64,000 nt of DNA. It comes from Streptomyces sp. NBC_01262. GTDB lineage: Bacteria > Actinomycetota > Actinomycetes > Streptomycetales > Streptomycetaceae. Where the stretch lies: contig NZ_CP108462.1 in the NCBI RefSeq assembly GCF_036226365.1, forward strand, positions 434,001 through 498,000, given 5' to 3'. The position numbers and the translations under genes are program-made. Positions 16,529-25,190 of this stretch are shown here, piece by piece. The notes beneath the pieces were generated by a model, which was not told the DNA's origin, searched no databases, and was given only the letters and a program-made list of their open reading frames with translations. Positions within the stretch are counted from its first letter, which is position 1. Every line of letters begins with the position of its first letter.

Positions 16529-17442
16529 CCCAGCCGCAGCAGGCCGGCCCCGACCAGCTTGCCTTCCAGCAGTACCGCACCCTGCTCTTCTCCGTCACCT
16601 ACCGCATCCTCGGCACCGCCGCCGATGCCGAGGACGTGGTCCAGGACGCCTGGCTCAAGTGGTCGGCGGCCGACCGTTCCCAGGTCGCCGACCCCAAGGC
16701 CTACCTGACCCGGATCGTCTCCAACCTGGCGATGGAGCGGCTTCGTTCGACTCGCCACCAGCGCGAGACCTACGTCGGGCCATGGCTCCCCGAGCCGATC
16801 CTCACCGGCCCGGACACAGCTGACGGCGTTGCCACGGCGGACTCGGTCTCCATGGCTCTGCTGGTTGTGCTGGAGACGCTGAGTCCCCTGGAGCGCGCGG
16901 TCTTCGTGCTGAAGGAGGTCTTCGCCTTCAGCTATGCGGAGATCGCGGAGGCGGTGGAACGCTCGGAGGCGGCGGTCCGGCAGGCCGCGCACCGCGCCCG
17001 CGAGCACGTCCAGGCCCGCCGGCCCCGTTTCACCGCGGACCGCGCCCGCCAACGCGACGTCACCGAGCGCTTCTTCGCGGCGACGGCGGGCGGCGACATC
17101 AACACCCTCATGGAGCTGCTCTCCCCGGACGTGACCCTGTGGACCGATGGCGGCGGCAAGGTTCGCCAGGCCCTCAAGCCGGTCGTCGGCCTGGAGACCG
17201 TGGCCCGTTGGTTCGCCGCGCTCGGCACCGTGACCTACCAGGGCATCGAGCCCGGGCAGATGCGGGCAGAGCTCACCTGGATCAACGGCGGCCCGGGCGT
17301 GATCTTCCGCGGCCCGGACCGCGTGGTCGCCACGCTGACCTTCGACTTCGATCCGGAAGGCCGCATCTCGACCATCCACAACGTGGCCAATCCCGACAAG
17401 CTCCACGCAGTCGCCGACGGAACTCGGCACGAACTCTCCTGA
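16525..17442 (+). CDS. ECF41-family RNA polymerase sigma factor with SnoaL-like C-terminal domain
   Basis: A 305-residue protein with a GTG start overlapping the preceding stop. Sigma region 2 spans about 10-75 (YRILGTAADAEDVVQDAWLKW). The linker carries YVGPWLPEP near 85-92, the group's hallmark. Region 4 spans about 115-170 (LSPLERAVFVLKEVFAFSYA). The C-terminal extension (about 180-300) is a SnoaL/NTF2-like fold ending in NVANPDKL. In ECF41 proteins this domain regulates the sigma factor directly in place of a membrane anti-sigma factor. It probably drives its own operon from the site at 15253-15280. The effector is unknown. Confidence 0.94.
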   Translation: MTQPQQAGPDQLAFQQYRTLLFSVTYRILGTAADAEDVVQDAWLKWSAADRSQVADPKAYLTRIVSNLAMERLRSTRHQRETYVGPWLPEPILTGPDTADGVATADSVSMALLVVLETLSPLERAVFVLKEVFAFSYAEIAEAVERSEAAVRQAAHRAREHVQARRPRFTADRARQRDVTERFFAATAGGDINTLMELLSPDVTLWTDGGGKVRQALKPVVGLETVARWFAALGTVTYQGIEPGQMRAELTWINGGPGVIFRGPDRVVATLTFDFDPEGRISTIHNVANPDKLHAVADGTRHELS

Positions 17443-17547
17443 GCCGCCTGATGTCGGCGTACACCTGATCGTTGTCGAGCCCTCCGGAATCACTGTCGAG
17501 CGCCCGGGCCCGCTGCCCCAGCACAGCCCGGCCCCAGGTGGAAGCGG

Positions 17548-18506
17548 ATGCGGCAGGCTGCGGCCGTCCTGATCCACTTCCGCCCGATAGTCCTGACCGC
17601 CGCCGAGCGGCACCGGTTGAAGAAGGCGGCCTGGGGCCATAAGACCGAGTACCGGGCCAGGCTGCGGGCGCAGATCGTGCTCCGGGCGGCCCGCCGCTTT
17701 CACCGCGTTGCAAGCTGCGCAGGTCAAGGCGCTGGCCTGCCGGCTTCCGGCCGAGGCCGGCGCGCCGCTGTCGCGTTGGTCGTGCCCGGAGCTGGCCCGC
17801 GAGGCCGTCGAGCGTGGCATCGCGCCCTTCCTCTCGGCGTCCACCGTGCGCCACTGGCTCGACCAGGACGCGCTCAAGCCCTGGCAGCACCGCTCGTGGA
17901 TCTTCATCACCGACCCGGACTTCCGGCCCAAGGCCGAGCGCGTGCTGGACCTGTATGCCCGCGCTTGGGACGGCATCCCGCTCGACGCGGACGAGTACGT
18001 GATCAGCGCGGACGAGAAGACCTCTATCCAGGCCCGCTGTCGCTGCCATCCCACCCTGGCACCAGGCCAGGCGAGAGCGATGCGGGTGAATCACACTTAC
18101 GGGCGCGGCGGCGCGCTGGCCTACCTGGCCGCCTACGACGTCCACCAGGCCACAGTGTTCGGCCACTGCGAGCCGACCACCGGCATAGCCCCGTTCATGG
18201 CCCTGGTCGCCCAGGTGATGCGCCAGGAGCCCTACGCGAGCGCGAAGCGCGTGTTTTGGATCGTCGACAACGGCTCCTCCCACCGCGGCAAGGCCGCAAC
18301 GGACCGTCTTGTGGCCGCGAGATCTTCTTCTCCGTCGTGCAGCGCAAAGTCGTGGCGCCCAACGACTTTACCGACCTCGCCCAGGTCGGGGACCGGCTCC
18401 GAGCCTTCGAAGACCGCTACAACGCCAGAGCACGGCCTTTCATGTCAGGCTCGACCGGCATACCGCCGATCACTCAGAAGAATCCTCCGTCGCGCTGGCA
18501 GCATGA
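17548..18506 (+). pseudogene. IS630-family transposase, disrupted by internal deletions
   Basis: Four blocks of one transposase appear in three frames. The N-terminal block (17605-17700) has TAAERHRLKKAAWGHKTEYR. The large middle block (about 17700-18310) has WSCPELAREAVERG, the first catalytic Asp in YVISADEKTS and the second in IVDNGSSHRG. From about 18318 a shifted frame gives EIFFSVVQRKVVAPNDFTDL with the final Glu. A last shifted frame ends in RLDRHTADHSEESSVALAA. Sequence normally joining the blocks (HTH linker, the stretch before the final Glu, and a short C-terminal piece) is missing at each shift. The element cannot transpose; no terminal inverted repeats were identified. Confidence 0.88.
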
Positions 18507-18550
18507 TCAACCCTCGAAGGACTTCTGGAGCCGACCACTTAGCGCCGTGA

Positions 18551-18694
18551 GGGACCACGAAGCAGCTCCGCCTTCTCCAGGGCCACGACAGCGGCGGCTC
18601 CGGCGTCCCCCTGGCCAATCCGGTGATCAACGCCCCGGGGAATTACGCGATCTTCCCCTGGTTCCTCTCCACCGCGCCGGGCCGGCCGGGGTGA
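18551..18694 (+). pseudogene. C-terminal fragment of an unidentified protein
   Basis: The frame 18551-18694 reads as a protein-like tail (GVPLANPVINAPGNYAIFP then WFLSTAPGRPG and a stop) with strongly GC-rich third positions, but it has no start and adjoins the transposase relic. A strong hairpin follows immediately, as expected for a genuine gene end. I do not recognise the family. Confidence 0.4.
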
Positions 18695-18712
18695 CAGCAC
18701 CCCGGCCGGCCC
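18679..18712. terminator. strong bidirectional hairpin terminator
   Basis: GGGCCGGCCGGGGTG (18679-18693) and CACCCCGGCCGGCCC (18698-18712) form a perfect 15-bp stem with a 4-base loop. It sits between a plus-strand gene end and the convergent SnoaL-like gene ending at 18725, so it probably serves both. Confidence 0.75.
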
Positions 18713-18724
18713 GCACTCATCGGT

Positions 18725-19330
18725 TCAGCCGAGGCCGATCTGGCTGTAGAAGGTCTGGTTGTCCCAGAACAGGAACTCCTCGTCCATGGTGCCCCGGCGG
18801 TTCCAGAGGCCGACCGTGGCCATGTTGATGGCGTACTTCTTGCCGGTCGGCTGGATGAAGCCGCCGTTACCGTCCGGCATGGGGCGGGTGAAGGTGCCCT
18901 GCATCACGCCGGTGACCGCGGTCAGTTCGTTCTTGGCCACCCGGAGCGGATGCGACAGGATCCGCGTGTCGGGCGCCCACACGAACAGGGCGGCGAGGTC
19001 CTCGATGTGCTTGTCGATGCCGTCGGTGTAGTGCCCGTCGGGCCAGTGCACGCGCACGTTCTGCGCGTGGCTCTCGCCCAGGCGGGCCCAGTCGGCGTGG
19101 GTGAACACCTCGAAGTCGAGCTCGTCGAAGGTCTCCAGGTGCTTGCGCTCGACACGGGTCAGGTTGTGCGGGTAGGGCGGGTTCGGCACCGGCGTGGTCG
19201 CCGGGTCCGGGAGCAGGCCCGGGTACTGCTGGGCCGCCTGCGCCAGACTTTCCCCGCTCGTGACAGCGGTGATGGCGAGCGCGCCGAACGCGGCGGCGGC
19301 TCCACCCTTGAGCATGGAACGACGCTCCAT
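18725..19330 (-). CDS. exported SnoaL/NTF2-like protein
   Basis: A 201-residue protein with GAGGA before its ATG. The N-terminus MERRSMLKGGAAAAFGALAI is a Tat-like signal (RRSMLK then a hydrophobic stretch) with a probable cut near residue 31. The mature part begins with a Pro-rich segment and folds as an NTF2/SnoaL-like cone (HLETFDELDFEVFTHADW, GHYTDGIDKHIEDL). Such domains act as ester cyclases, isomerases or small-molecule binders; the His/Asp pairs are compatible with catalysis but no specific reaction can be named. It faces away from the ECF41 locus and lies 113 bases downstream of the small operon 19444-21110. Confidence 0.82.
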   Translation of the reverse strand: MERRSMLKGGAAAAFGALAITAVTSGESLAQAAQQYPGLLPDPATTPVPNPPYPHNLTRVERKHLETFDELDFEVFTHADWARLGESHAQNVRVHWPDGHYTDGIDKHIEDLAALFVWAPDTRILSHPLRVAKNELTAVTGVMQGTFTRPMPDGNGGFIQPTGKKYAINMATVGLWNRRGTMDEEFLFWDNQTFYSQIGLG

Positions 19331-19443
19331 GGTGAGTCCTCGATTCTCGTGATGAGCGCTGATGGTGAACCTGTGGCTGTGAAACCCAGGCCGTAATGAC
19401 CCGGGCCGGAAGGTGGCTGTGTGCGGGAATCCCCGGCGCTCTG

Positions 19444-19767
19444 TCAGGCGGCGGGGAGAGTGAACTCCCCCGTGGCCCAGGCGTGGCTGGTGCTCACGAT
19501 CGCGGTGACGATGTCGAGCTCACGCTCGTCACGAGGTCCGTAGACCAGCACCATGCCCGCAGTGAGCCTGATCCCGGCGAACGGATGGGCCACGGCCCAG
19601 CCGTGCCGGATCGCGTCGGCTGCCAGGCCGAGCGGCAGCGCGATGTGGAGCGAACCGTCGTGTCCGGGGTGCAGATGGGCGAACTCCCGGACCTGCGGCA
19701 CGAGAAAGGCCTGCTCGGGCCCAGTGGTATGCGTCCTGGTGAGCATGAAGACTCGCGCACCCGGCAC
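19444..19767 (-). CDS. luciferase-domain (DUF5519-like) protein
   Basis: A 107-residue protein starting at GTG 19767; a longer N-terminus overlapping the upstream gene is possible because the frame stays open. The core HLHPGHDGSLHIALPLGLAA followed by IRHGWAVAHPF and GMVLVYGPRDERELDIV matches the small luciferase/DUF5519 domain found in many actinobacterial operons. In bacteria its function is not established. It is third in a unit with an esterase and an F420-type reductase, 41 bases downstream of the esterase, so a role in the same redox or detoxification process is likely. Confidence 0.7.
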   Translation of the reverse strand: MPGARVFMLTRTHTTGPEQAFLVPQVREFAHLHPGHDGSLHIALPLGLAADAIRHGWAVAHPFAGIRLTAGMVLVYGPRDERELDIVTAIVSTSHAWATGEFTLPAA

Positions 19768-19808
19768 GGAGATCGCCGACTGGCCGGTGTCGACGTCGGT
19801 GAGCGCGC

Positions 19809-20468
19809 TCAGCCGGGCGCCAGGTGGTCGGCACGCTCCGCGAGCCAGCCGGCCAGGCCGGCCAGCGCGCCGGTGGCGATGCCGTGCCCCACGGGGTCCC
19901 GCCGGGCGACCGTCGGGGCCCCGGACTCCTCGGTCAGGTAGTGCCAGGTGCGGTCGAGCAGTTCGCGCGGGATGACGTGGTCGTGCTCGCCCTGGGCGAC
20001 GAACACCGGCACCCCGGCCAGTCGGGCCGCAGTGGTGGGCACCCCCGCGTCGAAGGGCAACGTGCCGTAAAGGATCGCGGCTCCGGCGAACCGTTCCGGG
20101 TTGTCCAGCACCAGCCCGCCCGCGAACGCGGCGCCGCCGCTGAAGCCCACGAGCAGAACCGGCCGGCCGGGTGGGGCGATCTCGTCGAGCCAGGCGTTGA
20201 ACCAGGCCATGGTCGCGCGCAGGGACTCCGGGACCGGGCGGCCGATACCGCGGTTGGCGAACCAGGCGAACCCGGGTCCTTCGGTCAGGGGTGCGCGCAG
20301 CGCGGCGTACGACAACTCGGGAGGCAATGCGTCGGCGAGCGCGATGATCTCGGTCTCGCGGGAGCCGCGGCCGTGCAGCAGCACGACCAGCGGAGCGACC
20401 GCGTCGCCCCGGGTCACCGCGGTCGGCGGCCCGAAAGGAGGGTTCGGTATGTCGGCGTCAGTGGTCAT
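19809..20468 (-). CDS. alpha/beta hydrolase, phospholipase/carboxylesterase type
   Basis: A 219-residue esterase. VVLLHGRGSRE provides the oxyanion-hole loop, LLVGFSGGAAFAGGL the nucleophile elbow (Ser about residue 117), QGEHDHVIP the catalytic Asp and VGHGIATG the His. Size and motif order fit the YpfH/carboxylesterase family of small cytoplasmic serine esterases acting on acyl or carboxyl esters. It starts 12 bases after the reductase gene, so the two are cotranscribed and probably controlled by the divergent MarR regulator. Confidence 0.9.
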   Translation of the reverse strand: MTTDADIPNPPFGPPTAVTRGDAVAPLVVLLHGRGSRETEIIALADALPPELSYAALRAPLTEGPGFAWFANRGIGRPVPESLRATMAWFNAWLDEIAPPGRPVLLVGFSGGAAFAGGLVLDNPERFAGAAILYGTLPFDAGVPTTAARLAGVPVFVAQGEHDHVIPRELLDRTWHYLTEESGAPTVARRDPVGHGIATGALAGLAGWLAERADHLAPG

Positions 20469-20480
20469 GATCGGCTCCCG

Positions 20481-21110
20481 TCAGCCGGTCGGGCCGAGCA
20501 GCGCCCAACCGGACTGCCAGGACCAGCCCTGGCTCGCATTGAGCGAGATGTTCAGGAAGGCCATCTCCTCCAGCGCGCGGGCCATGCGCAGCCCGCCCGC
20601 GTCGATCGGCTGGAAGCCGAGCGAGGCCGCGAACTCGGAGACGGTCTTCTTCGCGTCCGCGTCGTCACCGGCGTGGAAGAGGTGAAGCGGGACGCCCTGC
20701 TCGACGGGGCTGGACAGGCGTCCGGCGAAGACGGTGTTGAAGGCCTTCACCACGGGTGCATCCGGCAGGTGGCGCTGCAGGGTCTGCGCTGCGGCGGTCT
20801 CCTCGATGTCCAGGTCGGTGAAGGTCGCGTTCAGCGGGTTGGTGGCGTCGACGACCACCTTGCCGCTCACCGCCTGCGCCAGCCCGTCCGCGACGGCGGT
20901 CACCGCGCTGCCGGGTACGGCCAGCACCACGATGTCGGCGTCGGTCACGGCGTCCACGTTGTTCGCTGCGGGGCGTGCGCCCGTTTCCGCCGCCACCGCG
21001 GCGGCCTTCTCCGGGCTGGTCGCCGACACGGACACGGTGTGCCCGGCGCCGACTGCGGCCTTGCTGAGGGCGGAGCCCACGTTGCCCGCTCCGATGATCG
21101 CGACATTCAT
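20481..21110 (-). CDS. NADPH-dependent F420 reductase-like oxidoreductase
   Basis: The preferred start is ATG 21110 (209 residues, opening MNVAIIGAGNVGSALSKA), which places the Rossmann strand at the very N-terminus as in the family; an ATG four codons upstream is the alternative. GGGGA precedes it. The dinucleotide fold (1-110) is followed by VVDATNPLN and the helical cap with VKAFNTVFA and ALEEMAFLNI. Relatives shuttle electrons between NADPH and coenzyme F420 or reduce quinone-like compounds. It heads the operon divergent from a MarR gene, consistent with an inducible redox or detoxification function. Confidence 0.88.
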   Translation of the reverse strand: MNVAIIGAGNVGSALSKAAVGAGHTVSVSATSPEKAAAVAAETGARPAANNVDAVTDADIVVLAVPGSAVTAVADGLAQAVSGKVVVDATNPLNATFTDLDIEETAAAQTLQRHLPDAPVVKAFNTVFAGRLSSPVEQGVPLHLFHAGDDADAKKTVSEFAASLGFQPIDAGGLRMARALEEMAFLNISLNASQGWSWQSGWALLGPTG

Positions 21111-21215
21111 GACAGTCCCCATTTCCTTGACTGATCAGATATTGACACAGTAACTATCGAAGCTTGACTGCGCAATGTCTGACTCTGCAAGTTTTTCGGG
21201 GGTAGGATTGCCACC

Positions 21216-21683
21216 ATGTCTTCCGCGACTCCCATCGACGACCCCCTGATCACCACGTTCGGCCGCCTGGCAGAGGCCTACAGCCGACTGGAGCAATGGC
21301 TCGGATCCGCCATGGAGTCCGAGGCCGGACTGCCCCACGTCTGGTTCGAGGTACTCATCCGACTGGCCCGATCAGAGGGGGAGCAGCTGATGATGAGTTC
21401 CCTGGCCGATCAGATCGCGCTCACCACCAGCGGCGTGACCCGACTGGTGGACCGCATGCAGACGGCCGGATACGTCGAGCGGCGCCCGTGCCCCACCGAC
21501 CGCCGCGTCTCCTACGCGGCCATCACCACCGCCGGGCACGACGTACTCGACCGAGCGGCCATCGTGCACGCCCGCAACCTGCGGAAGGCCTTCGGCGACT
21601 TCACCCCACAGGACCTGGCCGCACTGGACACCGCGCTGGACCGCGTCCGGGAGGCGGCATACGGACTGCCCCGGCAGCCATGA
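21216..21683 (+). CDS. MarR-family transcriptional regulator
   Basis: A 155-residue winged-helix regulator with GGTAGGA before the ATG. Its DNA-binding core is visible: LADQIALTTSGVTRLVDRMQ as the recognition helix region and RRPCPTDRRVSYAAIT as the wing with the conserved Asp-Arg-Arg. N- and C-terminal helices form the dimer interface. It is divergent from the reductase-esterase-DUF5519 operon across a 105-base AT-rich gap (21111-21215). That gap contains TTGACA at 21142 and repeated TGACT/AGTCA half-sites. It is most likely an auto-repressor released by a phenolic or oxidant ligand. Confidence 0.93.
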   Translation: MSSATPIDDPLITTFGRLAEAYSRLEQWLGSAMESEAGLPHVWFEVLIRLARSEGEQLMMSSLADQIALTTSGVTRLVDRMQTAGYVERRPCPTDRRVSYAAITTAGHDVLDRAAIVHARNLRKAFGDFTPQDLAALDTALDRVREAAYGLPRQP

Positions 21684-22020
21684 CGGCGCGCACCCGCCGG
21701 CCGACGCTCCACCCCCAGGGAGGGCACTGAGGGAACGACGGGCGGCTGCCCTGCGGGTAGAGAAGTGGTCCGACCACTACGTCGTCATTCCCCTTCGCAC
21801 CCAGCTGCCGCGAAGCAGATGCGCTTCGGGCGGCGAGGACACTCCTGCGGAGCTGCGTCCAGATCAGGGCTGGGCAGCGCTGTACGGCTGACGGCCGGCG
21901 CGGAGGGCGGGTCCGGGAACTGCGACCCGGGTCCAGCAGCGATTGCCGATCCGCCTCACGTTGCGGACCTCGGCCCTGCCACGGTCGCGGACCCGTCAAT
22001 ACTCGGTGGCGGGCAGTATT

Positions 22021-22033
22021 CGAAACATTTTCG
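22021..22033. promoter_or_regulatory. CGAAA-N3-TTTCG palindrome, possible LacI-regulon site
   Basis: CGAAACATTTTCG has the same arms and spacing as the two identical operators beside the LacI gene at 52.4-53.7 kb, differing only in the three central bases. It lies about 550 bases before the Asp-box glycosidase start, which is far for a simple repressor site. Confidence 0.4.
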
Positions 22034-22485
22034 GAAACACACCGGTGACAAAGATGGCCGCAGTCTTAATAATCTCTCTATCCGGCTCATGTCACATCGG
22101 CCACAAGCCACATGCAGGAGTAACTGCCGCCGGCCTCACCCCCGTCTCAAGGTGGTTCTGTATTCGGGCTCTGCCCGGCGAGCCCCGATTACACGGCCAC
22201 CAGGCGACCGCGGCTCTGGGGCCGCAGCAAAGCGAGGAGACACCAGGGACCTTACTAATCCCCGTCACAGCCGCGCGGTAATGATCGGCGCGGACGTTCT
22301 GGCCTCGGCCATCGGCGCCGCCCCCGAAAACGGTGCTGGCACCAGGTCCGCAGATCGCCGAGCCTCACAGACCGGTCAAGAAGGACCTGCGAACCCGCAA
22401 GGACCACTCGGGCTGAATCACAGTCGGGGCCGTCCGCCAACAGCCATCGCCAGACACCGGACTTCACTCCGGCGCATTTGCAGGA

Positions 22486-22507
22486 CGTAAGCCGAGAGCG
22501 GCTTACG
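22486..22507. promoter_or_regulatory. 22-base perfect dyad upstream of the Asp-box glycosidase
   Basis: CGTAAGCC (22486-22493) and GGCTTACG (22500-22507) form a perfect 8-bp inverted repeat with a 6-base spacer, 79 bases upstream of the ATG. Size and symmetry suit a dimeric repressor operator. A leader hairpin is the alternative. Confidence 0.5.
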
Positions 22508-22585
22508 AAGGTGATTTCCCATCCGGCCGCAGGGCGCATCTCCCCACGCCCCATGGCCGGCTGACCTACGCTCAGAGGAACTGCA

Positions 22586-24766
22586 ATGACGCAATCCTTG
22601 GTACGGAAGGCTGTCGCGGCAGCGGCAGCCATAGGCATCGGCGTGGCATTCGCCATCGCCTCCGCGGCGGGCGCGTCGGCGTATCAGCCGAGCTCGTCGA
22701 ACTTGTACGTGTCGCAGGACAGCTCCGCGTGCAACAAGAAGCCCTGTGTTCTCTACCCGAAGTCGGCCCAGCTTCCGAGCGGCCGGATCGTGGCATCGTT
22801 CGAGAACAGCAAGGGCGACCCGGTGGGACAGACGCTGCCCGTCTACAAGAGTGACGACGACGGCACCACATGGCAGAAGCTGACCGATCTGCAGGCCCCC
22901 GCCTACCTGTCCAGCGACTCCCAGTACGCGAAGTACACGAGCAACTGGACGAACCCGTATCTCTACGTACTCCCGCAGAACGTCGGATCTCTGACGGCCG
23001 GCACCCTGCTCCTGGCGAGCGTCGTCTCGGGGGACGACTACTACTACAAGGAGCACAAGGCCGCCGACTCCAGCTGGACAGCGGACGGTGACGGCGACCG
23101 CAAGGACGTGGCGATCGCCTTGTACTCCAGCACCGACGACGGCGCGACCTGGAGCTTCCAGAACATCATCGCCGCCGGTGGGTGGTCGGGCAGCCGCGTC
23201 TCGAACGCCAACACCTACGCGCAGTCCGACCCGGTCTGGGAGCCGTATCTGGTCGCCCGGAACGGCCAGCTCGTCGCCTACTACTCCGACGAGCACGACT
23301 ACCTCAGCTACGACGCCACCACCGGAGTACCGACCCGCGACCCGGACGACGACACGGCCACGGACTCGTACAACCAGATCCTCGTGCACAAGACCTGGAG
23401 CGGCAGCAGCAGTACGTCCTGGAGCAGCCAGCCGGTCGTCGATGTCCCGGGCACGACCGAGACCCTCAACGGAAAGACACTGATCGGCAACGGCCGCCCC
23501 GGCATGACCACGATCGCCCAGACCACCGACGGCAAGTGGCTGCTCACCTATGAGTACTGGGGCGGGGGGACGAACGTGAGGTACAGGCTCGCGGACGACC
23601 CGCTGAAGTTCTACCCGACCAGCGTGACGGACCTCCCGATCACCAGCCTGCCGGTGCCCTCCGGAGGACACACGCTGTCGACGGGCGGCAGCCCGGTGCT
23701 CGTCACGCTGCCGGACGGACGGATCCTCTACAACGCCAACAGCAGCGGCAGCGTCTGGGTGAACGAGTCCGGCAAGAGCGACGGCACCTGGAAGGAGTAC
23801 CAGACGCCGGTCACCAACGGTTACAGCCGCAATCTCCAGTACGTCGAGGGCACGGGACGCGTCGTCATCCTCCAGGCCGACTTCGGCACGGGATACGGCC
23901 CCATTCGCTACGGCGAGGTCGACCTCGGCCGGTCCACCCAGAGCGCCTACAGCACGCTCGTCAACCGCCTGACCGGTCAGGTCCTCAGCCCCGACACCGG
24001 CAAGACGCAGGACGCCAACCTCACGGGCAACGTCGCCGACCTCGTCCTGAAGGCCCAGTCCTCCACGGACGACTCGCAGCGCTGGCATCTCACGACCACG
24101 GGCAGCAACGTGACGCTGCTCAACAAGACCGGTGGCCGCTCGGTCGCCATCTGGACCGGCACCGCGACGGCCGGGCAGAAACTGGCCCAGTGGGTCGACG
24201 ACGGAGCCACCGACAAGCAGTGGACCCTGGTCGCGGCGACCACCAGCGGGTACTACAAGCTCCGCTCGGTCCGTAACACCAGCCTGTACGCAACGGGAGC
24301 GACCGCGGGCGGCTCCGTCACCCTGGCGTCCTCGGTCGACGACGGCTCACAGGACTGGCAGCTCGTCCAGGACCCCCTGCCGACCGACGCCTCCTTCACC
24401 CTGAAGGGTGCCAACTCCAGTCGCTGCCTCGACGTGCCGAACGGCGCGACAGGTGTGCAGGTGCAGATCTACGACTGCTCCGGCAACGCCAACCAGCTCA
24501 TCACGCAGACCACCGCGGGCGAACTCCGCGTCGCCGGCAAGTGCCTCGCCGCGGACGGTGACGGCACCACCGCCGGCACCAAGCTCATCCTGTGGACCTG
24601 CAACGGCAAGAACAGCCAGAAGTGGTGGTTCCGTCTGGACGGATCCGTCATCAACCGCTCCAACGGTCTCGCCATGGACGTCACCAGCTGGGGAACGGCC
24701 AACGGATCGAAGGTCCAGCTGTGGACGGCCCTCGGCAACGCCACCCAGGCGTGGAGCCGCAACTAG
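22586..24766 (+). CDS. secreted Asp-box beta-propeller glycosidase with two ricin-type lectin domains
   Basis: A 726-residue secreted protein: AGAGGAA precedes the ATG, and residues 1-32 are a Sec signal ending ASA. Residues about 35-445 form a sialidase-like propeller with Asp boxes (SDDDGTTW near 90, STDDGATW near 182), rich in Tyr and Trp. Clan GH-E and GH93 exo-enzymes share this architecture, so exo-sialidase or exo-arabinanase are possible; the diagnostic Arg triad could not be verified by eye. Two ricin_B (CBM13) trefoils follow (about 450-590 and 595-726, with QxW repeats such as NSQKWWF), giving binding to galactose or xylose polymers. A terminator hairpin follows at once. It was probably acquired for plant or microbial glycan breakdown. 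Confidence 0.85.
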   Translation: MTQSLVRKAVAAAAAIGIGVAFAIASAAGASAYQPSSSNLYVSQDSSACNKKPCVLYPKSAQLPSGRIVASFENSKGDPVGQTLPVYKSDDDGTTWQKLTDLQAPAYLSSDSQYAKYTSNWTNPYLYVLPQNVGSLTAGTLLLASVVSGDDYYYKEHKAADSSWTADGDGDRKDVAIALYSSTDDGATWSFQNIIAAGGWSGSRVSNANTYAQSDPVWEPYLVARNGQLVAYYSDEHDYLSYDATTGVPTRDPDDDTATDSYNQILVHKTWSGSSSTSWSSQPVVDVPGTTETLNGKTLIGNGRPGMTTIAQTTDGKWLLTYEYWGGGTNVRYRLADDPLKFYPTSVTDLPITSLPVPSGGHTLSTGGSPVLVTLPDGRILYNANSSGSVWVNESGKSDGTWKEYQTPVTNGYSRNLQYVEGTGRVVILQADFGTGYGPIRYGEVDLGRSTQSAYSTLVNRLTGQVLSPDTGKTQDANLTGNVADLVLKAQSSTDDSQRWHLTTTGSNVTLLNKTGGRSVAIWTGTATAGQKLAQWVDDGATDKQWTLVAATTSGYYKLRSVRNTSLYATGATAGGSVTLASSVDDGSQDWQLVQDPLPTDASFTLKGANSSRCLDVPNGATGVQVQIYDCSGNANQLITQTTAGELRVAGKCLAADGDGTTAGTKLILWTCNGKNSQKWWFRLDGSVINRSNGLAMDVTSWGTANGSKVQLWTALGNATQAWSRN

Positions 24767-24774
24767 CCCACGCC

Positions 24775-24811
24775 AGCGGGGTGCGGCCGCGATGCGCGGC
24801 CGCACCCCGCT
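24775..24811. terminator. hairpin terminator after the Asp-box glycosidase
   Basis: AGCGGGGTGCGGCCGCG (24775-24791) pairs perfectly with CGCGGCCGCACCCCGCT (24795-24811) around an ATG loop, 9 bases after the stop codon. The 17-bp stem lacks a T-run, as is usual in Streptomyces. Confidence 0.8.
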
Positions 24812-24864
24812 CTGCCACGACCCGCTGAAGTCAGCGGCCTGCCACCCGTGTGTCATCTCTCCAA

Positions 24865-24947
24865 GGACGAAGAGGGACTCATCCATGCATGTCAGAAGTC
24901 GATTCCGCAGGGCCGGCGTGCAGATCACCGCGCTGGTCGTAGCCGCC
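24865..24947 (+). repeat. left copy of an 84-bp direct repeat bracketing the sugar cassette
   Basis: From GGACGAAGAGGGACT through GTAGCCGCC this segment matches 37765-37848 with a one-base length difference and a few substitutions. It includes the leader and the first codons of the GH30 gene. About 12.9 kb separates the copies, and the interval contains exactly the GntR-controlled catabolic and transport genes. Confidence 0.88.
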
Positions 24948-24974
24948 GACACGTCCTCACAACCATCGCCGTGA
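24885..24974 (+). pseudogene. truncated copy of the GH30 gene start (signal peptide only)
   Basis: ATG at 24885 encodes MHVRSRFRRAGVQITALVVAA, the signal peptide of the GH30 enzyme at 37786 with one residue changed, then departs into TSSQPSP and a stop after 29 residues. The matching leader and ribosome-binding site are also present. It is the broken end of a duplicated GH30 gene. The following 24975-25190 shows no recognisable gene. Confidence 0.8.
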
Positions 24975-25190
24975 ACATCGAACGACTCAGCAGTCGGTCA
25001 GCGACCGAGGAACCCTCTTCACCGAGACCGCCGACCGCCTTCCAGACCTTCCTGGGCCAGAACGAGATCCCCCGCTCAAAGTCCTGGCGAACCCTCGGCA
25101 CCTGAGCCCGACCACTTGAGATCCCCGACAGAGTCAAGCTCAGCTCAGTTCAGCGCGCTGATCTGGCTGGCCGACCGTGCCTGGGGGTAG

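Larger units (their letters stand above)
21684..22585. other. long gene-free leader upstream of the Asp-box glycosidase
   Basis: About 900 bases of lower GC with no convincing coding frame; the longest open frame has no recognisable domain and erratic codon use. Two ordered elements are visible: a CGAAA-N3-TTTCG palindrome at 22021-22033, and a 22-base dyad at 22486-22507, both entered separately. The rest is unexplained and could hold a distal promoter or a small RNA. Confidence 0.6.

Noticed and set aside
17443..17547. Left inverted repeat of the IS630 relic
   Set aside because: No matching right end or TA duplication could be found around the relic.
21765..22490. 241-codon plus-strand frame in the leader of the Asp-box glycosidase
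   Set aside because: No domain, odd composition, weak third-position bias and lower GC than real genes here.
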